In this document: piece after piece, positions 8,256-17,211 of the stretch
How positions within the stretch are numbered: position 1 is the first letter of the stretch
Layout: each line of letters opens with the position of its first letter
Assembly (NCBI GenBank): GCA_002706985.1
Contig: PAKP01000029.1
Coordinates: 1 to 64,000 of the forward strand
From: Sneathiella sp.
Lineage (GTDB): Bacteria; Pseudomonadota; Alphaproteobacteria; Sneathiellales; Sneathiellaceae
Reading direction: 5' to 3'
Length of the DNA: 64,000 bases
Notes under the pieces: generated by a model
Seen by the model: only the letters and a program-made list of their open reading frames with translations
What the model was told of the DNA's origin: nothing
The model's database searches: none
Position numbers and translations under genes: made by a program

Positions 8256-8618
8256 ATGGAGAGAATCGTGCTGCAAGCTGAAATGAATGACTTGTCGGTT
8301 GAGAACAGATTTGAAAAACGTGGAGCCTTCCGTGTCTCCAATCCTGTGCTGAGTGTAGAGATCGATGGAACACAGTTTTCGACTGAAAACTGGTCCCTTG
8401 ACGGTATGATGATAAACGGTGTTCCGGATCAGGTTGAACTAGACAAACCCGTGCAGGGAATCGTCGGACCCGTGGGCTCTCCGGAAATATGCCGCTTCGG
8501 AGGGCGGATTGTCCGTGTCGATGTACATAATATGACAACGGCAATCGAACTGGATGAGAAGAGCCCTGACGTTGCGGCATTACTGCCACTATGGGTGCTG
8601 AAATACGGTACACGATAA
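8256..8618 (+). CDS. PilZ-domain-like protein
   Basis: A roughly 120-residue protein that looks like a single PilZ-type beta-barrel. A basic stretch RFEKRGAFRV comes first, then VEIDGTQFSTENWSLDGMMI, which matches the PilZ pattern of a small strand followed by D/N-x-S-x-x-G, then a GGRIVRVD strand and a C-terminal helix with a hydrophobic end. PilZ domains bind cyclic di-GMP, though the RxxxR and [D/N]xSxxG motifs here are only partly canonical. ATG 8256 or ATG 8283 could be the start, and neither has a strong ribosome-binding site. It lies just upstream of the glycine riboswitch but is not obviously linked to it. Confidence 0.65.
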   Translation: MERIVLQAEMNDLSVENRFEKRGAFRVSNPVLSVEIDGTQFSTENWSLDGMMINGVPDQVELDKPVQGIVGPVGSPEICRFGGRIVRVDVHNMTTAIELDEKSPDVAALLPLWVLKYGTR

Positions 8619-8711
8619 GTATCACGCAGGCATCCGACGCTTGACAATAAGCAGATACCATACCTAAGGTTGCTGTACTTGCCGCTCGATGATCGGCATA
8701 CCTTGAATTTC

Positions 8712-8892
8712 CTGATGGGAGAGACCGGAATTTCCGGCGCCGAAGGAGCAACCGCCCCGGAAACTCTCAGGCACCTGTACCGTCAGGATAAAAGGCTCTG
8801 GAGAGAATGCGCCCATCATATGAGGCGCATCACCGAAGAGGTAAGCTGGAATTTTCCGGCGTAATCTTTCAGGTACCCGGACAGAGGGGGCA
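8712..8892 (+). promoter_or_regulatory. Tandem glycine riboswitch (gcvT element), two aptamers
   Basis: Both aptamers can be read. The first starts with GGGAGAG at 8717, has the conserved CGCCGAAGGAGCAA at 8738-8751 and closes with ACTCTCAGGCAC at 8763-8774. The second starts with GGAGAGA at 8800, has CACCGAAGAGGTAAGC at 8831-8846 and closes with CTTTCAGGTACCCGGACAGA at 8866-8885. The short linker is typical of cooperative tandem glycine sensors. It lies 50 bases before the L-serine dehydratase gene, so glycine probably switches on serine deamination. The expression platform was not resolved, but the short distance suggests control of translation initiation. Confidence 0.93.
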
Positions 8893-8941
8893 TCATTTAG
8901 CGCGTTGGTGATATTCACCAGAGTGAGGAAGGGTGCCCAAG

Positions 8942-10414
8942 ATGACGACAACTCCCAAAACCGGCCTTGGGAATGTCACACCCGTTGTGCCATCAAAGCC
9001 AACAAGCTCCGTAAATCCGACGTCGCAGATGGACGTCAATATAAGCGTGACCGATCTTTATACGATCGGTATCGGCCCTTCTAGTTCCCATACGGTGGGC
9101 CCCATGCGGGCGGCGAAGCGATTTGTCGACCGACTGAATAGTGAAGACCTGCTCCTGAAAACGGACCGGCTTCTTGTGGAGCTATATGGATCCCTCGCGC
9201 TCACCGGGCATGGGCATGCAACCGACATCGCCATCCTTCTAGGCTTAAACGGCAAACGCCCCTCCACCGTTGATCCGGAGGAAGTTCAGCCCCTGATCGC
9301 CGAAATCCGGAAAGCCGGAACGCTCTTACTAAATGGTACGCACAGCATTCCTTTTTATGAGAATCAAAGCCTCCTGTTCCTGAAAGACAAGCTTCTGCCT
9401 GAACACTCAAACGGCATGCGGTTTTATGCATACAGCAAGGACGGGGAGGAATTGCTCAGCCGGGACTATTTTTCCGTCGGTGGCGGCTATGTCGTCTCGC
9501 ATAATGAGGGAGACCGCGCAGAAACCCGTGGCCATAACATCCGGCTGCCCTACCCTTTTACATCGGCAGGTGAATTGCTCGCCTTGGGGAAGGAAAGCGG
9601 CCTCAGTATCGCCGAGATGATGCTCGCCAATGAAAGTAGCTGGCGGTCAGAAGAAGAGACCTTCGCCTTTCTGGATGATGTGAATGACGCCATGATCAAC
9701 TGCATAAAGCGAGGGTGCGAAGGTGAAGGCGTATTGCCCGGCGGCTTGAATGTAAAACGCCGCGCCAACAAGCTCTATAAAGACCTGATGGAAAATCCGG
9801 AGCGGGCATCGCGCGATCCGCTAACCGTTCTCGACTGGGTCAATCTCTATGCTTTGGCCGTGAATGAGGAAAATGCCGCGGGTGGCCGCGTTGTCACTGC
9901 CCCCACGAACGGAGCAGCCGGCGTAATCCCGGCTGTCCTCAAATATTACCAGCGATTCTGCCCTGGCGTGACCAAAGAGGGCAGTCGTAACTTCCTGCTG
10001 ACAGCTGCTGCGATTGGCGCCATTTACAAGAAGCGCGCCTCAATCTCAGCGGCGGAAATGGGATGCCAGGGAGAGGTAGGTGTCGCCTGCTCCATGGCAG
10101 CAGGAGCGCTAACGGCTGTTCTCGGGGGGACAAATGAGCAGGTAGAAAACGCGGCAGAGATCGGGATGGAACATAATCTCGGTCTGACCTGCGACCCCAT
10201 CGGCGGACTTGTTCAGATTCCCTGTATCGAACGAAACACCATGGGCGCCATGAAGGCAATCAACGCCTGCCGTCTGGCGCTGTCCGGGGATGGCGTTCAT
10301 GTGGTCTCCCTAGATGAGGTGATTGAAACCATGCGTCAAACCGGTGTCGACATGCTCAGCAAGTATAAGGAAACGTCACAAGGCGGGCTCGCCGTGAATG
10401 TGGTGGAATGCTAA
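8942..10414 (+). CDS. sdaA: L-serine ammonia-lyase (iron-sulfur dependent, single chain)
   Basis: Converts L-serine to pyruvate and ammonia using an oxygen-sensitive [4Fe-4S] cluster. The beta domain starts at about [20 protein letters not shown], and the alpha domain includes [17 protein letters not shown], the cluster region [18 protein letters not shown] and [16 protein letters not shown]. It is 490 residues from ATG 8942, which GAGGAAGG at 8925-8932 serves; the GTG at 8933 is too close to that site. A Thr/Pro/Ser-rich extension of about 30 residues precedes the conserved fold and is unusual. The upstream glycine riboswitch implies that the enzyme drains serine made from glycine by glycine cleavage and SHMT. 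Confidence 0.95.
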   Translation: MTTTPKTGLGNVTPVVPSKPTSSVNPTSQMDVNISVTDLYTIGIGPSSSHTVGPMRAAKRFVDRLNSEDLLLKTDRLLVELYGSLALTGHGHATDIAILLGLNGKRPSTVDPEEVQPLIAEIRKAGTLLLNGTHSIPFYENQSLLFLKDKLLPEHSNGMRFYAYSKDGEELLSRDYFSVGGGYVVSHNEGDRAETRGHNIRLPYPFTSAGELLALGKESGLSIAEMMLANESSWRSEEETFAFLDDVNDAMINCIKRGCEGEGVLPGGLNVKRRANKLYKDLMENPERASRDPLTVLDWVNLYALAVNEENAAGGRVVTAPTNGAAGVIPAVLKYYQRFCPGVTKEGSRNFLLTAAAIGAIYKKRASISAAEMGCQGEVGVACSMAAGALTAVLGGTNEQVENAAEIGMEHNLGLTCDPIGGLVQIPCIERNTMGAMKAINACRLALSGDGVHVVSLDEVIETMRQTGVDMLSKYKETSQGGLAVNVVEC

Positions 10415-10418
10415 CGGT

Positions 10419-11273
10419 CTAAAGTTCCCGCGTCAGCATCTTCTGAATATGAAGCGGCAGCGCGAAGGCGGCCTGATGGACTTCCGGCGTATAATAATCC
10501 GTTTCTATTTCAGCATCGATATATCGCTGCGCCAGTCTTGCAAGGTCCGCCCGGCGATGACCTGTCTCGTCCGTTGCCCACCCATAGGCCATAACACCGC
10601 CAACGTAACTCGGGATAGCGGCAAGGTAAAAGGTCACATCCTTGAATAGGCGGCCTAGCCGATCATAACTTTCTCTGAGCTCACTCTCCTGAACAAACGG
10701 AACGCCGTTCTGGGTGATGATGATGCCACCTTCGCTCAAGCATGACTTGCAGTCGCGATAGAATTCCTCTGTATAAAGGACTTCACCCGGGCCATGCGGA
10801 TCCGTGCTGTCGATAATTATCACATCCCAGCGCGCGTCCGATTCCTTGACGAATTTACATCCGTCCGCAATCACAAGCTCGAGCCTAGGATCATCAAAGG
10901 CCCCGCCGGAAATGGATGGCATATACTTCTTGCTGAGTTCGATGACGGTGCGATCAATATCAACCAGCGTAACCATCACATTCTTATGCTTCATCAGTTG
11001 CCGCGCAGCGCCGCCATCGCCACCGCCAATCACAAGGACACGCCTTACCTTGCCATGGGCAAGAAGCGGAACATGCACAAACATTTCATGATAGATGAAT
11101 TCGTCATTTTCCGTCGTTTGAACTGCCCCATCAAGGGACATGACCCGCCCGAACTGATTATTCTCGAATATGACCAGGTCCTGAAGGTCGGTCTTCTCGC
11201 GGTAGATCACCTTTTCGACGTTGAGCGCGAGATTAACACCAGAATGCAACCCCTCATCGAAGAGCTCCATCAA
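10419..11273 (-). CDS. speE: Polyamine aminopropyltransferase (spermidine synthase)
   Basis: Transfers an aminopropyl group from decarboxylated S-adenosylmethionine to putrescine, giving spermidine. The 284-residue protein has the aminopropyltransferase core: LVIFENNQFGRVMSLDGAVQ, YHEMFVHVP, the SAM-site GGGDGGAARQLMKH near residue 83, a DGCKFV segment, and the catalytic IIIDSTDPHGPGE with its Asp residues. Its start overlaps the end of speD by four bases (ATGA type), so the two are translationally coupled. It is convergent with sdaA, four bases away. Confidence 0.96.
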   Translation of the reverse strand: MMELFDEGLHSGVNLALNVEKVIYREKTDLQDLVIFENNQFGRVMSLDGAVQTTENDEFIYHEMFVHVPLLAHGKVRRVLVIGGGDGGAARQLMKHKNVMVTLVDIDRTVIELSKKYMPSISGGAFDDPRLELVIADGCKFVKESDARWDVIIIDSTDPHGPGEVLYTEEFYRDCKSCLSEGGIIITQNGVPFVQESELRESYDRLGRLFKDVTFYLAAIPSYVGGVMAYGWATDETGHRRADLARLAQRYIDAEIETDYYTPEVHQAAFALPLHIQKMLTREL

Positions 11274-11692
11274 CTGACAATTCCCCGCTTTATTTCATTA
11301 ACCTGAACCGTGCCCGGCTTGAACGCCTCTTTCAGAACTGGAATGGCTTTATACGGATCGGCCTTGCCGCACATAAAAATATCCAGCGCCATAAAGCCGC
11401 GTTCGGGCCAGCTGTGAAAACTGATATGGCTTTCCGCCAATACCGCAACGCCGGAGAGGCCATCCGGCTCAAATGCGTGGATATGGAAATGCAGCAAGGT
11501 AGCCCCTGCCGCATCGATTGAACGTCGCAATGTGCTCTCGATTAGATCGGGATCATTAAATCCCTTTCCCTGCCAGAGATCGACAATCAGATGGGTGCCC
11601 GCAAATGTCAGGCCGTCCTTATGGACGAAATAGTCAACCCGCGCCTCGTCTGCGTCGTCAATTTCATCATTTTCCCTGATATTTTTCAGCAT
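11270..11692 (-). CDS. speD: S-adenosylmethionine decarboxylase proenzyme
   Basis: Makes the decarboxylated SAM used by SpeE. The processing site is in LAESHISFHSWPE: cleavage between Glu and Ser would create the pyruvoyl group at that Ser. Downstream are the conserved ALDIFMCG strand and Cys. The frame is open far upstream (to 12259), but that part lies opposite a glutathione S-transferase gene and is not SpeD-like. ATG 11692 gives 140 residues, normal for the small bacterial class. A GTG at 11761, giving DHLGDN after the start, could add 23 residues and cannot be excluded, because neither start has a strong ribosome-binding site. Confidence 0.92.
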   Translation of the reverse strand: MLKNIRENDEIDDADEARVDYFVHKDGLTFAGTHLIVDLWQGKGFNDPDLIESTLRRSIDAAGATLLHFHIHAFEPDGLSGVAVLAESHISFHSWPERGFMALDIFMCGKADPYKAIPVLKEAFKPGTVQVNEIKRGIVS

Positions 11693-11857
11693 TTCTACCC
11701 GTGAAAAAGCCGTTCTGCCATCCCCAAAACAAGGTGTCGCGTTATCGCCGAGATGATCCACAAGTGCAAGGGAAAAGTGGCAACTTTGCTTGTGTTTCCG
11801 ACCCCAATCGGCGCAAGATGAGAAGCAATAAAGTGAAATTACCAATAGGCTATCCAA

Positions 11858-12490
11858 ATGCCCGGTAGAAAGCTCGAGTTGTTTAGTTATAAATTCAGTG
11901 TCTACGCTCGGATTGTTAGGATCGTTCTTGAAGAAAAGGGAATCGATTTTGAAACCCATGAAATCAACCCGTTCACAAGCGACGTCCCGGCAAGCTATCT
12001 TGACATCCATCCCTTCAAAAGAGTGCCCGCTATACGCCATGGGGCCTTCACACTCTATGAAACTGGCCCGGTAACGCAGTATCTGGATGAAACCTTCAAC
12101 GGTCCATCGCTGCAACCCGACACCGCCTTTGAGCGAGCCAGAATGCGGCAGATCATCGCGATCATCGACAGCTACGGCTACTGGCCACTTGTCCGCAAGG
12201 TCTTCAGCTCCACCTTCAAGGAGGAAATAGATGAAACTATGCTGAACAAAGGTTTGCAAGAGAGCGCGCCTGTTCTCGCCGCCCTTGAAAAATTAGTGCG
12301 TGATGCAAGATATATTGCTGCCCCGAGCTACTCACTCGCCGATGCGCATCTCATTCCGATGATTGAATATTTTCTGATGGTGCCCGAAGGCGCCGCTATG
12401 TTCAGCAGATACCCTAAACTGATCCATTGGTGGGATCATGTGAAAGAGCGACCGAGCACAATTTCCACGCTGCCTCAATTCCCAAGTTAG
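11858..12490 (+). CDS. Glutathione S-transferase family protein
   Basis: A 210-residue soluble GST. The N-terminal thioredoxin-like half (residues about 5-80) includes FSYKFSVYARIVRIVLEEKGIDFE and the cis-Pro/ETGP region (RVPAIRHGAFTLYETGPVTQYLDE) that binds glutathione. The all-helical C-terminal half has SLADAHLIPMIEYFLM. Its 5' end faces speD, and its 3' end converges on boxB with 14 bases between them. It may detoxify electrophiles such as epoxides from the neighbouring box pathway; that link is inferred from position only. Confidence 0.9.
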   Translation: MPGRKLELFSYKFSVYARIVRIVLEEKGIDFETHEINPFTSDVPASYLDIHPFKRVPAIRHGAFTLYETGPVTQYLDETFNGPSLQPDTAFERARMRQIIAIIDSYGYWPLVRKVFSSTFKEEIDETMLNKGLQESAPVLAALEKLVRDARYIAAPSYSLADAHLIPMIEYFLMVPEGAAMFSRYPKLIHWWDHVKERPSTISTLPQFPS

Positions 12491-12504
12491 CATGCCCCAC
12501 CGTA

Positions 12505-13929
12505 TTACTGCAGCACCACATACTCATAATCGACCGGCATATTGTTGATGCCGCGATCCGGCGCGGCAATCCAGCCTGCGACTTTGCCGGGTTCCGTCAC
12601 CTGATGCATTAGGCTATGAACAAAGGCGCGATCACTTTCAGAAGGAAGAAACTCATCCCGGCGACGATGATATTCCGCCTCCGATATTAAATCACCCTGT
12701 GGTGTCGTTTTCACGCCCGCCCAAGCACCAATGTTACGGCGAAACCGGCTTGCCGGTAGCTCTATTGTAAAATCAAATCCGGCTTTTTTGATCAGGCGAT
12801 TCCAGCGGGTAACCCCGACCATGCAATCCTTAATATAGGCATCACGCACCTGGGTATTGATGGCACTCCGCACGGCGATTTGCTGTAAACAAACACCGCC
12901 TTTCTCATTTGGCACTTCTATTTCGAGGCCAGCATCACGGGCGATATGATCTTCATACTGCCGCTCGTCCGGACGTCCTTTGATACCATTGGCGAAAGTG
13001 ATCGCTGCATTGGATGAAATCTCGGCTCCGAACAGGTCCATGCAAGAGGAAAACCAGTAATTCACATAGCGCTGCAGTAATGGCAGGTCGATGACGCCGG
13101 CCTTTCTCAGAACCGCAGGATCGTCCGTTTTAAGCTCCGTCATTTTCTCCAGTGTGCGGCGAATGATGCGGGTGATCCCCGTTTCTCCCACATACATGTG
13201 ATGTGCTTCCTCCGTCAGCATGAACTGGCAAGTGCGCGCCAAGGGATCAAAAGACGACTCCGCCAGACATTTGAGCTGATACTTACCATCCCGATCCGTG
13301 AAATAGGTAAACATGAAGAAGGAGAGCCACTCACTTACTGGCTCGTTAAACGTTCCCAAAATACGTGGATTATCCTCTTTACCGGAATGGCGCATCAACA
13401 GATCTTCTGCCTCCTCCCGTCCGTCACGACCAAAATAGGCATGGAGAAGATAGACCATTGCCCATAGATGCCTACCTTCCTCAACATTCACCTGAAATAA
13501 ATTACGCAGGTCAAAAAGCGACGGGCATGTCTGGCCCAGCAATCGCTGCTGCTCGACGGATGCCGGCTCCGTGTCACCCTGTGTTACAATGAGACGGCGG
13601 AGAGTGGAACGGTATTCTCCCGGCACCTGCTGCCAGACCGGTTTGCCATAATCATCGCCAAAGCCGATGGTCCGATCCTTTTCTTCCGGATTGAGAAAAA
13701 TGCCCCAACGGTAATCGGGCATTTTCACCTTACCGAAGCTTGCCCAGCCTTTCGCATCAACCGATGTTGCCGTCCTCAGGTAGACATCTTTTGACTGAAA
13801 TCCTTCCGGCCCCATTTCTTGCCACCAGTCAAGAAAGCGGGGCTGCCAGTGCTCGAGTGCCCGCTGGAGGCGGCGGTCGTTGCTAAGGTCAACATTGTTG
13901 GGGATTCGTTCCTGATAGTTTATTGCCAC
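12505..13929 (-). CDS. boxB: Benzoyl-CoA 2,3-epoxidase, oxygenase subunit BoxB
   Basis: Di-iron oxygenase component that epoxidises benzoyl-CoA at C2-C3 in the aerobic CoA-thioester (box) route. The sequence matches BoxB from its start, INYQERIPNNVDL, through LEHWQPRFLDWWQEMGPEGF, the di-iron region LTEEAHHMYVGETGI and a second helix with EIEVPNEKGG. The open frame reaches 13950, but homologues start near SINYxERIPNN, and GTG 13929 is preceded by a strong GAGGAGGG at the right spacing. This yields 474 residues, the expected size. It begins one base after boxC ends, so the genes form a boxC-boxB operon. The reductase BoxA is not adjacent. Confidence 0.95.
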   Translation of the reverse strand: MAINYQERIPNNVDLSNDRRLQRALEHWQPRFLDWWQEMGPEGFQSKDVYLRTATSVDAKGWASFGKVKMPDYRWGIFLNPEEKDRTIGFGDDYGKPVWQQVPGEYRSTLRRLIVTQGDTEPASVEQQRLLGQTCPSLFDLRNLFQVNVEEGRHLWAMVYLLHAYFGRDGREEAEDLLMRHSGKEDNPRILGTFNEPVSEWLSFFMFTYFTDRDGKYQLKCLAESSFDPLARTCQFMLTEEAHHMYVGETGITRIIRRTLEKMTELKTDDPAVLRKAGVIDLPLLQRYVNYWFSSCMDLFGAEISSNAAITFANGIKGRPDERQYEDHIARDAGLEIEVPNEKGGVCLQQIAVRSAINTQVRDAYIKDCMVGVTRWNRLIKKAGFDFTIELPASRFRRNIGAWAGVKTTPQGDLISEAEYHRRRDEFLPSESDRAFVHSLMHQVTEPGKVAGWIAAPDRGINNMPVDYEYVVLQ

Positions 13930-13930
13930 C

Positions 13931-15574
13931 CTACACCCTCCTCTTGTCAAATTCGGCCTTGGTCCCGCTGCCGAACAGTTTTAGGGCCCCCTTTTCGCCA
14001 ACAGCATTGGGGCGATTGAATATCCAGTTCTGCCAGGCCGACAATCGCCCGAAAATTTTTGTTGAAGGGGTTTCAGAGCCGCCAAAACGCAAATTTGCTT
14101 CAAGACCGGTCAAGGCATCGGGCGAGAGACTGCTGCGTTCCTCGATCAACAGACGTATTTCTTCTTCCCAGTCGATATCATCCGGAATGAACGTGACGAG
14201 ACCCTTTTCCTCGGCCTCGGCTGCATCCAACTTAATCCCTGTTTGTTCCTTCAGGGTATCCAGAACAGCATCGTCATCATAAAACCGCTGCGCCAATCGG
14301 CTCTTGCCGTTTGCGGCTTCATACGCGCCGAAGTTTTGCATGCTCAGTGCGATATGCGGCGGGCTCCCCTCTTCTTCCGCGATATCCAGCATGTAGATGC
14401 GATCAGCGGCAAGCGCGAGTTCATAAAGAGTACCTGCAAAACAGGATCCTTCTTCAATGAGGGCAAACAAACTACGGGAGGAAACGTCGAGACGTGACAG
14501 AGTACGCCGCAACATCCCGATTACTTCACGAACGAACCAGTCGTCTTCATGCTCTGCGAGTGCCGCGTCGACCTTGAGAACATTGTCAATGGCACCGGAT
14601 GTTTTGAGAAGAAGGGTCCCAATTTCTTCGTTATTCGTTCGCAGCATCAGAATGGCATCATCCAATTCACGTGCCATGGCGAGCGGCCACCAATCGGCGC
14701 CCGCTTTATGAATATCCTGAAGTGAAACTTCCATATCATCTCCGGGGGCGGCGACGGTCAGGGTAGCGTAGTCTTCCGTCTCATTAATCGTCACATCCAC
14801 ATATCGATAATGATAGCCGACAGTATCGATATTCCGGTCAAGAGGGGACAAGGAGACGCCGGATGCGTTTGTCGGACGCATGCTCTTTGCAGCGAGCTCC
14901 TCGGCGCGCGCAAGAACTTTTTCATCAAAAGAATTTCTAGGGACAACTTCATCCACCAGCCCCCATTCCTTGGCACGCCAGCCGCGCACACCATCTGGAT
15001 TCGTACAAAAGACATCCGCCAGGTCATGGCGAACTTTTCTTTTGTCTGTCAGGCGGGTTAGGCCGCCTGTTCCTGGCAATACACCGAGAAGCGGCACTTC
15101 CGGGAGGCTAACCGTACTGGAACGATCATCAATCAGAAAAATTTCGTCACAGGCAAGCGCAAGCTCATAACCGCCACCGGCCGTCGTCCCGTTGCATGCC
15201 GCAATAAACTTGATATCGGAATGACGGCTGCTGTCCTCCATACCGTTTCGAGTTTCATTGGTGAACTTGCAAAAATTTACTTTCCAGCCGTGAGAAGAGG
15301 TTCCCAGCATGTATATGTTAGCGCCAGCGCAAAACATTTTGTCGATGCCGCTGGTGATAATAACGCTTCTAACCGTGGGATGCTCAAACCGGATTCGCTG
15401 CAGAGCATCGTTAAGCTCAATATCAACGCCAAGATCGTAGGAATTGAGTTTGAGTTGATAGCCAGGGACAATTCCGGCGTCCTCATCCACGGACAATGTG
15501 AGCATCGCAACTGCCCCATCAACTGACAGATTCCAATGGCGATAATTGTCAGGGTGTCTGTCAAAGGTGATCAT
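13931..15574 (-). CDS. boxC: 2,3-epoxybenzoyl-CoA dihydrolase (benzoyl-CoA-dihydrodiol lyase) BoxC
   Basis: Opens the epoxybenzoyl-CoA ring hydrolytically, releasing formate and 3,4-dehydroadipyl-CoA semialdehyde. At 547 residues it contains two crotonase-like modules: the first includes MFCAGANIYMLG and FIAACNGTTAGGGYELALACDEI, and the second, weaker one includes a GSCFAGTLYELALAADR segment. This double-crotonase organisation and length are typical of BoxC. The formate released may feed the formate dehydrogenase encoded at 54-58 kb, although that is distant. The gene leads the boxC-boxB unit, 71 bases downstream of boxR on the same strand. Confidence 0.95.
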   Translation of the reverse strand: MITFDRHPDNYRHWNLSVDGAVAMLTLSVDEDAGIVPGYQLKLNSYDLGVDIELNDALQRIRFEHPTVRSVIITSGIDKMFCAGANIYMLGTSSHGWKVNFCKFTNETRNGMEDSSRHSDIKFIAACNGTTAGGGYELALACDEIFLIDDRSSTVSLPEVPLLGVLPGTGGLTRLTDKRKVRHDLADVFCTNPDGVRGWRAKEWGLVDEVVPRNSFDEKVLARAEELAAKSMRPTNASGVSLSPLDRNIDTVGYHYRYVDVTINETEDYATLTVAAPGDDMEVSLQDIHKAGADWWPLAMARELDDAILMLRTNNEEIGTLLLKTSGAIDNVLKVDAALAEHEDDWFVREVIGMLRRTLSRLDVSSRSLFALIEEGSCFAGTLYELALAADRIYMLDIAEEEGSPPHIALSMQNFGAYEAANGKSRLAQRFYDDDAVLDTLKEQTGIKLDAAEAEEKGLVTFIPDDIDWEEEIRLLIEERSSLSPDALTGLEANLRFGGSETPSTKIFGRLSAWQNWIFNRPNAVGEKGALKLFGSGTKAEFDKRRV

Positions 15575-15613
15575 GGAGGACGCTCTTTGCTATGAATTAT
15601 AGTACTCTCTTAA

Positions 15614-15623
15614 AATGCACTTT
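15614..15623. promoter_or_regulatory. Candidate BoxR half-site in the boxC leader
   Basis: AATGCACTTT lies in the short gap between boxR and boxC. The same ten bases occur on the opposite strand at 16587-16596, inside the palindrome between boxR and the flavodoxin gene. BzdR/BoxR-type regulators are reported to recognise TGCA-containing sites, so this may be part of a BoxR operator for boxCB. Confidence 0.45.
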
Positions 15624-15645
15624 AATTCATGTCAAGCGCTAGTTG

Positions 15646-16548
15646 TTATTCCAGCGCAACCAATCGCTTCGCCACGCCCTCCAAGTCACGTAAACTCTCT
15701 TCAATGGATTTATCTGAGGTGCTGCATTTTGCGTCCGCACGACGGTATAGGCTCGTCCTCGCCGCAAGAATTTGCTTCAAATCCTTCATTGCCTCCCGGC
15801 TTCCTCTCATTGGGCGCATATCCCCCTGAGCAACCACCCGAGACATATGTTCCTCCGGCTCGGCCTGCAGCCAGATGACGTGAGTTCGATTTAACAGCAT
15901 TGAGAAAGTCTGCTCATCCGCAACGATACTACCGCCCGTCGCAATGACGATGTCGTCATGGTTGGCTATAATGTCGGCAAGGCATCTACGTTCCAATCGG
16001 CGAAAGGAAGGCTGCCCCGCCAGCGCGAAAATCTCGTCCAGCCCTGCCCCGAATTCTTTTTCGACACATTTGTTAAGCTCTATAAACTCACACCCCAGCT
16101 TTTCCGAGAGAAGTGGCCCCAACGTTGACTTTCCGGCGCCGCGAAGGCCAATCAGAGAGATCCGGCGGGCCTTGGCCACACGCTCAGAACGCGCAAGCTG
16201 CTTCCTGATTTCCGATGTCGCAGTTGCCAGTTGGTCCGCCGGCAAATGCCGCGCCAGCTGATAAAGCTCCTGCATTTCCGGACTAAGCTGGTCCCCGACC
16301 GCCAGAATGTCGATAAGATTCATATCCATCGCATCGGCAATCTGCCTCAATATCAGTATGGAGACATTTCCCTGCCCGGTTTCCAGCTTGGCAAGGTATC
16401 GCTCCGAAACATCAGAATCCCGGGCCAGAATCTTCCGTGTCATGCCGCGCTGTGCCCGCACTGCCCGCACATGCGCTCCAAGATCAACTAAAAACTCATC
16501 GGTACCACTACCTTCCTCACGGGAAGGATCGCTCGCTTTATTACTCAT
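15646..16548 (-). CDS. boxR: BoxR-type benzoyl-CoA-responsive regulator (XRE helix-turn-helix fused to shikimate-kinase-like domain)
   Basis: Transcriptional repressor of box genes that is released by benzoyl-CoA. Residues about 20-80 are a Cro/C1-type helix-turn-helix (KILARDSDVSERYLAKLETGQGNVS). From about residue 145 a shikimate-kinase-like domain begins with a P-loop, LRGAGKST, and IELNKCVEKEFG; it binds the effector rather than acting as a kinase. This fusion is diagnostic for the BoxR/BzdR group. It is read in the same direction as boxCB and divergent from the flavodoxin/benzoate-CoA ligase unit, with a palindrome in the 98-base gap. Confidence 0.95.
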   Translation of the reverse strand: MSNKASDPSREEGSGTDEFLVDLGAHVRAVRAQRGMTRKILARDSDVSERYLAKLETGQGNVSILILRQIADAMDMNLIDILAVGDQLSPEMQELYQLARHLPADQLATATSEIRKQLARSERVAKARRISLIGLRGAGKSTLGPLLSEKLGCEFIELNKCVEKEFGAGLDEIFALAGQPSFRRLERRCLADIIANHDDIVIATGGSIVADEQTFSMLLNRTHVIWLQAEPEEHMSRVVAQGDMRPMRGSREAMKDLKQILAARTSLYRRADAKCSTSDKSIEESLRDLEGVAKRLVALE

Positions 16549-16572
16549 TCCTCAGCTCACTGACATTTATTT

Positions 16573-16598
16573 ATAATGCGCTGGACAAAGTGCATTAT
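16573..16598. promoter_or_regulatory. Palindrome between boxR and the flavodoxin gene, candidate BoxR operator
   Basis: ATAATGCGC (16573-16581) and GTGCATTAT (16590-16598) form an inverted repeat with eight of nine positions pairing and an eight-base spacer. The right arm contains TGCA and shares AAAGTGCATT with the element in the boxC leader, read on the other strand. Its position can repress both boxR and the divergent transcript. Confidence 0.55.
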
Positions 16599-16646
16599 AT
16601 TTCCTATTCCGTTTTTTGCGTAGGCATTTTTTGGAGAAACGAAATT

Positions 16647-17108
16647 TTGGCCGATCATATAAAAATTCTTGTCAGCACAATGACGGGGACAGCCGAGCTC
16701 GTCGCTGAAGAAATTGCTGATGCTCTTTCCGCAAAAGGCACGACAGCGGAAATATTTCTTATGGACAACTTGGATTCCGACATCCTGACCCCAGATGCTG
16801 CATATATCATCTGCACATCAACTTATGGCCAGGGAGATGTACCGGACAATGGCCAGGCCTTTATTGACAACCTGACAACAGTGGAACCAAATCTTTCTGG
16901 CATCAGGTTCGGTGTGTTTGCGTTGGGGGACATCACTTACAACCAGACCTTCTGTAACGCCGGCACCTTGTTCGATACCGCATTCCAGAAACTTGGCGCA
17001 ACACGTGTGGGCGAGATTATGCGCCATGACGCCTCTTCCGGAGAACTACCCGAAGACCAGGCCGCCGAATGGGCGGAAGAATGGCTTGAGGAACTGACGA
17101 CTTCCTAA
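16647..17108 (+). CDS. Flavodoxin-like FMN protein (MioC type) in the box cluster
   Basis: A 153-residue flavodoxin-fold electron carrier. The FMN phosphate loop STMTGTAELVAEE follows the first strand KILV, and the later segments TSTYGQGDVPDNGQ and FGVFALGDITYNQTFCNAG match the other two FMN loops of MioC/sulfite-reductase-like flavodoxins. The only sensible start is TTG 16647, ten bases after GGAG at 16633-16636; the open frame further upstream runs into boxR. It is divergent from boxR and 103 bases ahead of benzoate-CoA ligase, so it is probably co-regulated. Because boxA is absent here, this protein could help deliver electrons to BoxB; that is inference. Confidence 0.88.
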   Translation: MADHIKILVSTMTGTAELVAEEIADALSAKGTTAEIFLMDNLDSDILTPDAAYIICTSTYGQGDVPDNGQAFIDNLTTVEPNLSGIRFGVFALGDITYNQTFCNAGTLFDTAFQKLGATRVGEIMRHDASSGELPEDQAAEWAEEWLEELTTS

Positions 17109-17211
17109 GTGTTCATAAAGCGGACATGCTTGCCAGATACGCTTAATGAAAGATAAACTAATAAGCTGTATAACGCTGGCAGCATATACGAACGTCAAGG
17201 AAGGGAACGCA

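Noticed and set aside
7777..8281. Two short + strand frames (75 and 68 codons) in the nitronate monooxygenase/PilZ gap
   Set aside because: No ribosome-binding sites, family motifs or coding-like composition; one overlaps the promoter side of the upstream gene.
11693..12259. Upstream extension of the speD frame
   Set aside because: It overlaps the glutathione S-transferase gene on the other strand and lacks SpeD-like sequence. The conserved protein begins at or shortly before 11692.
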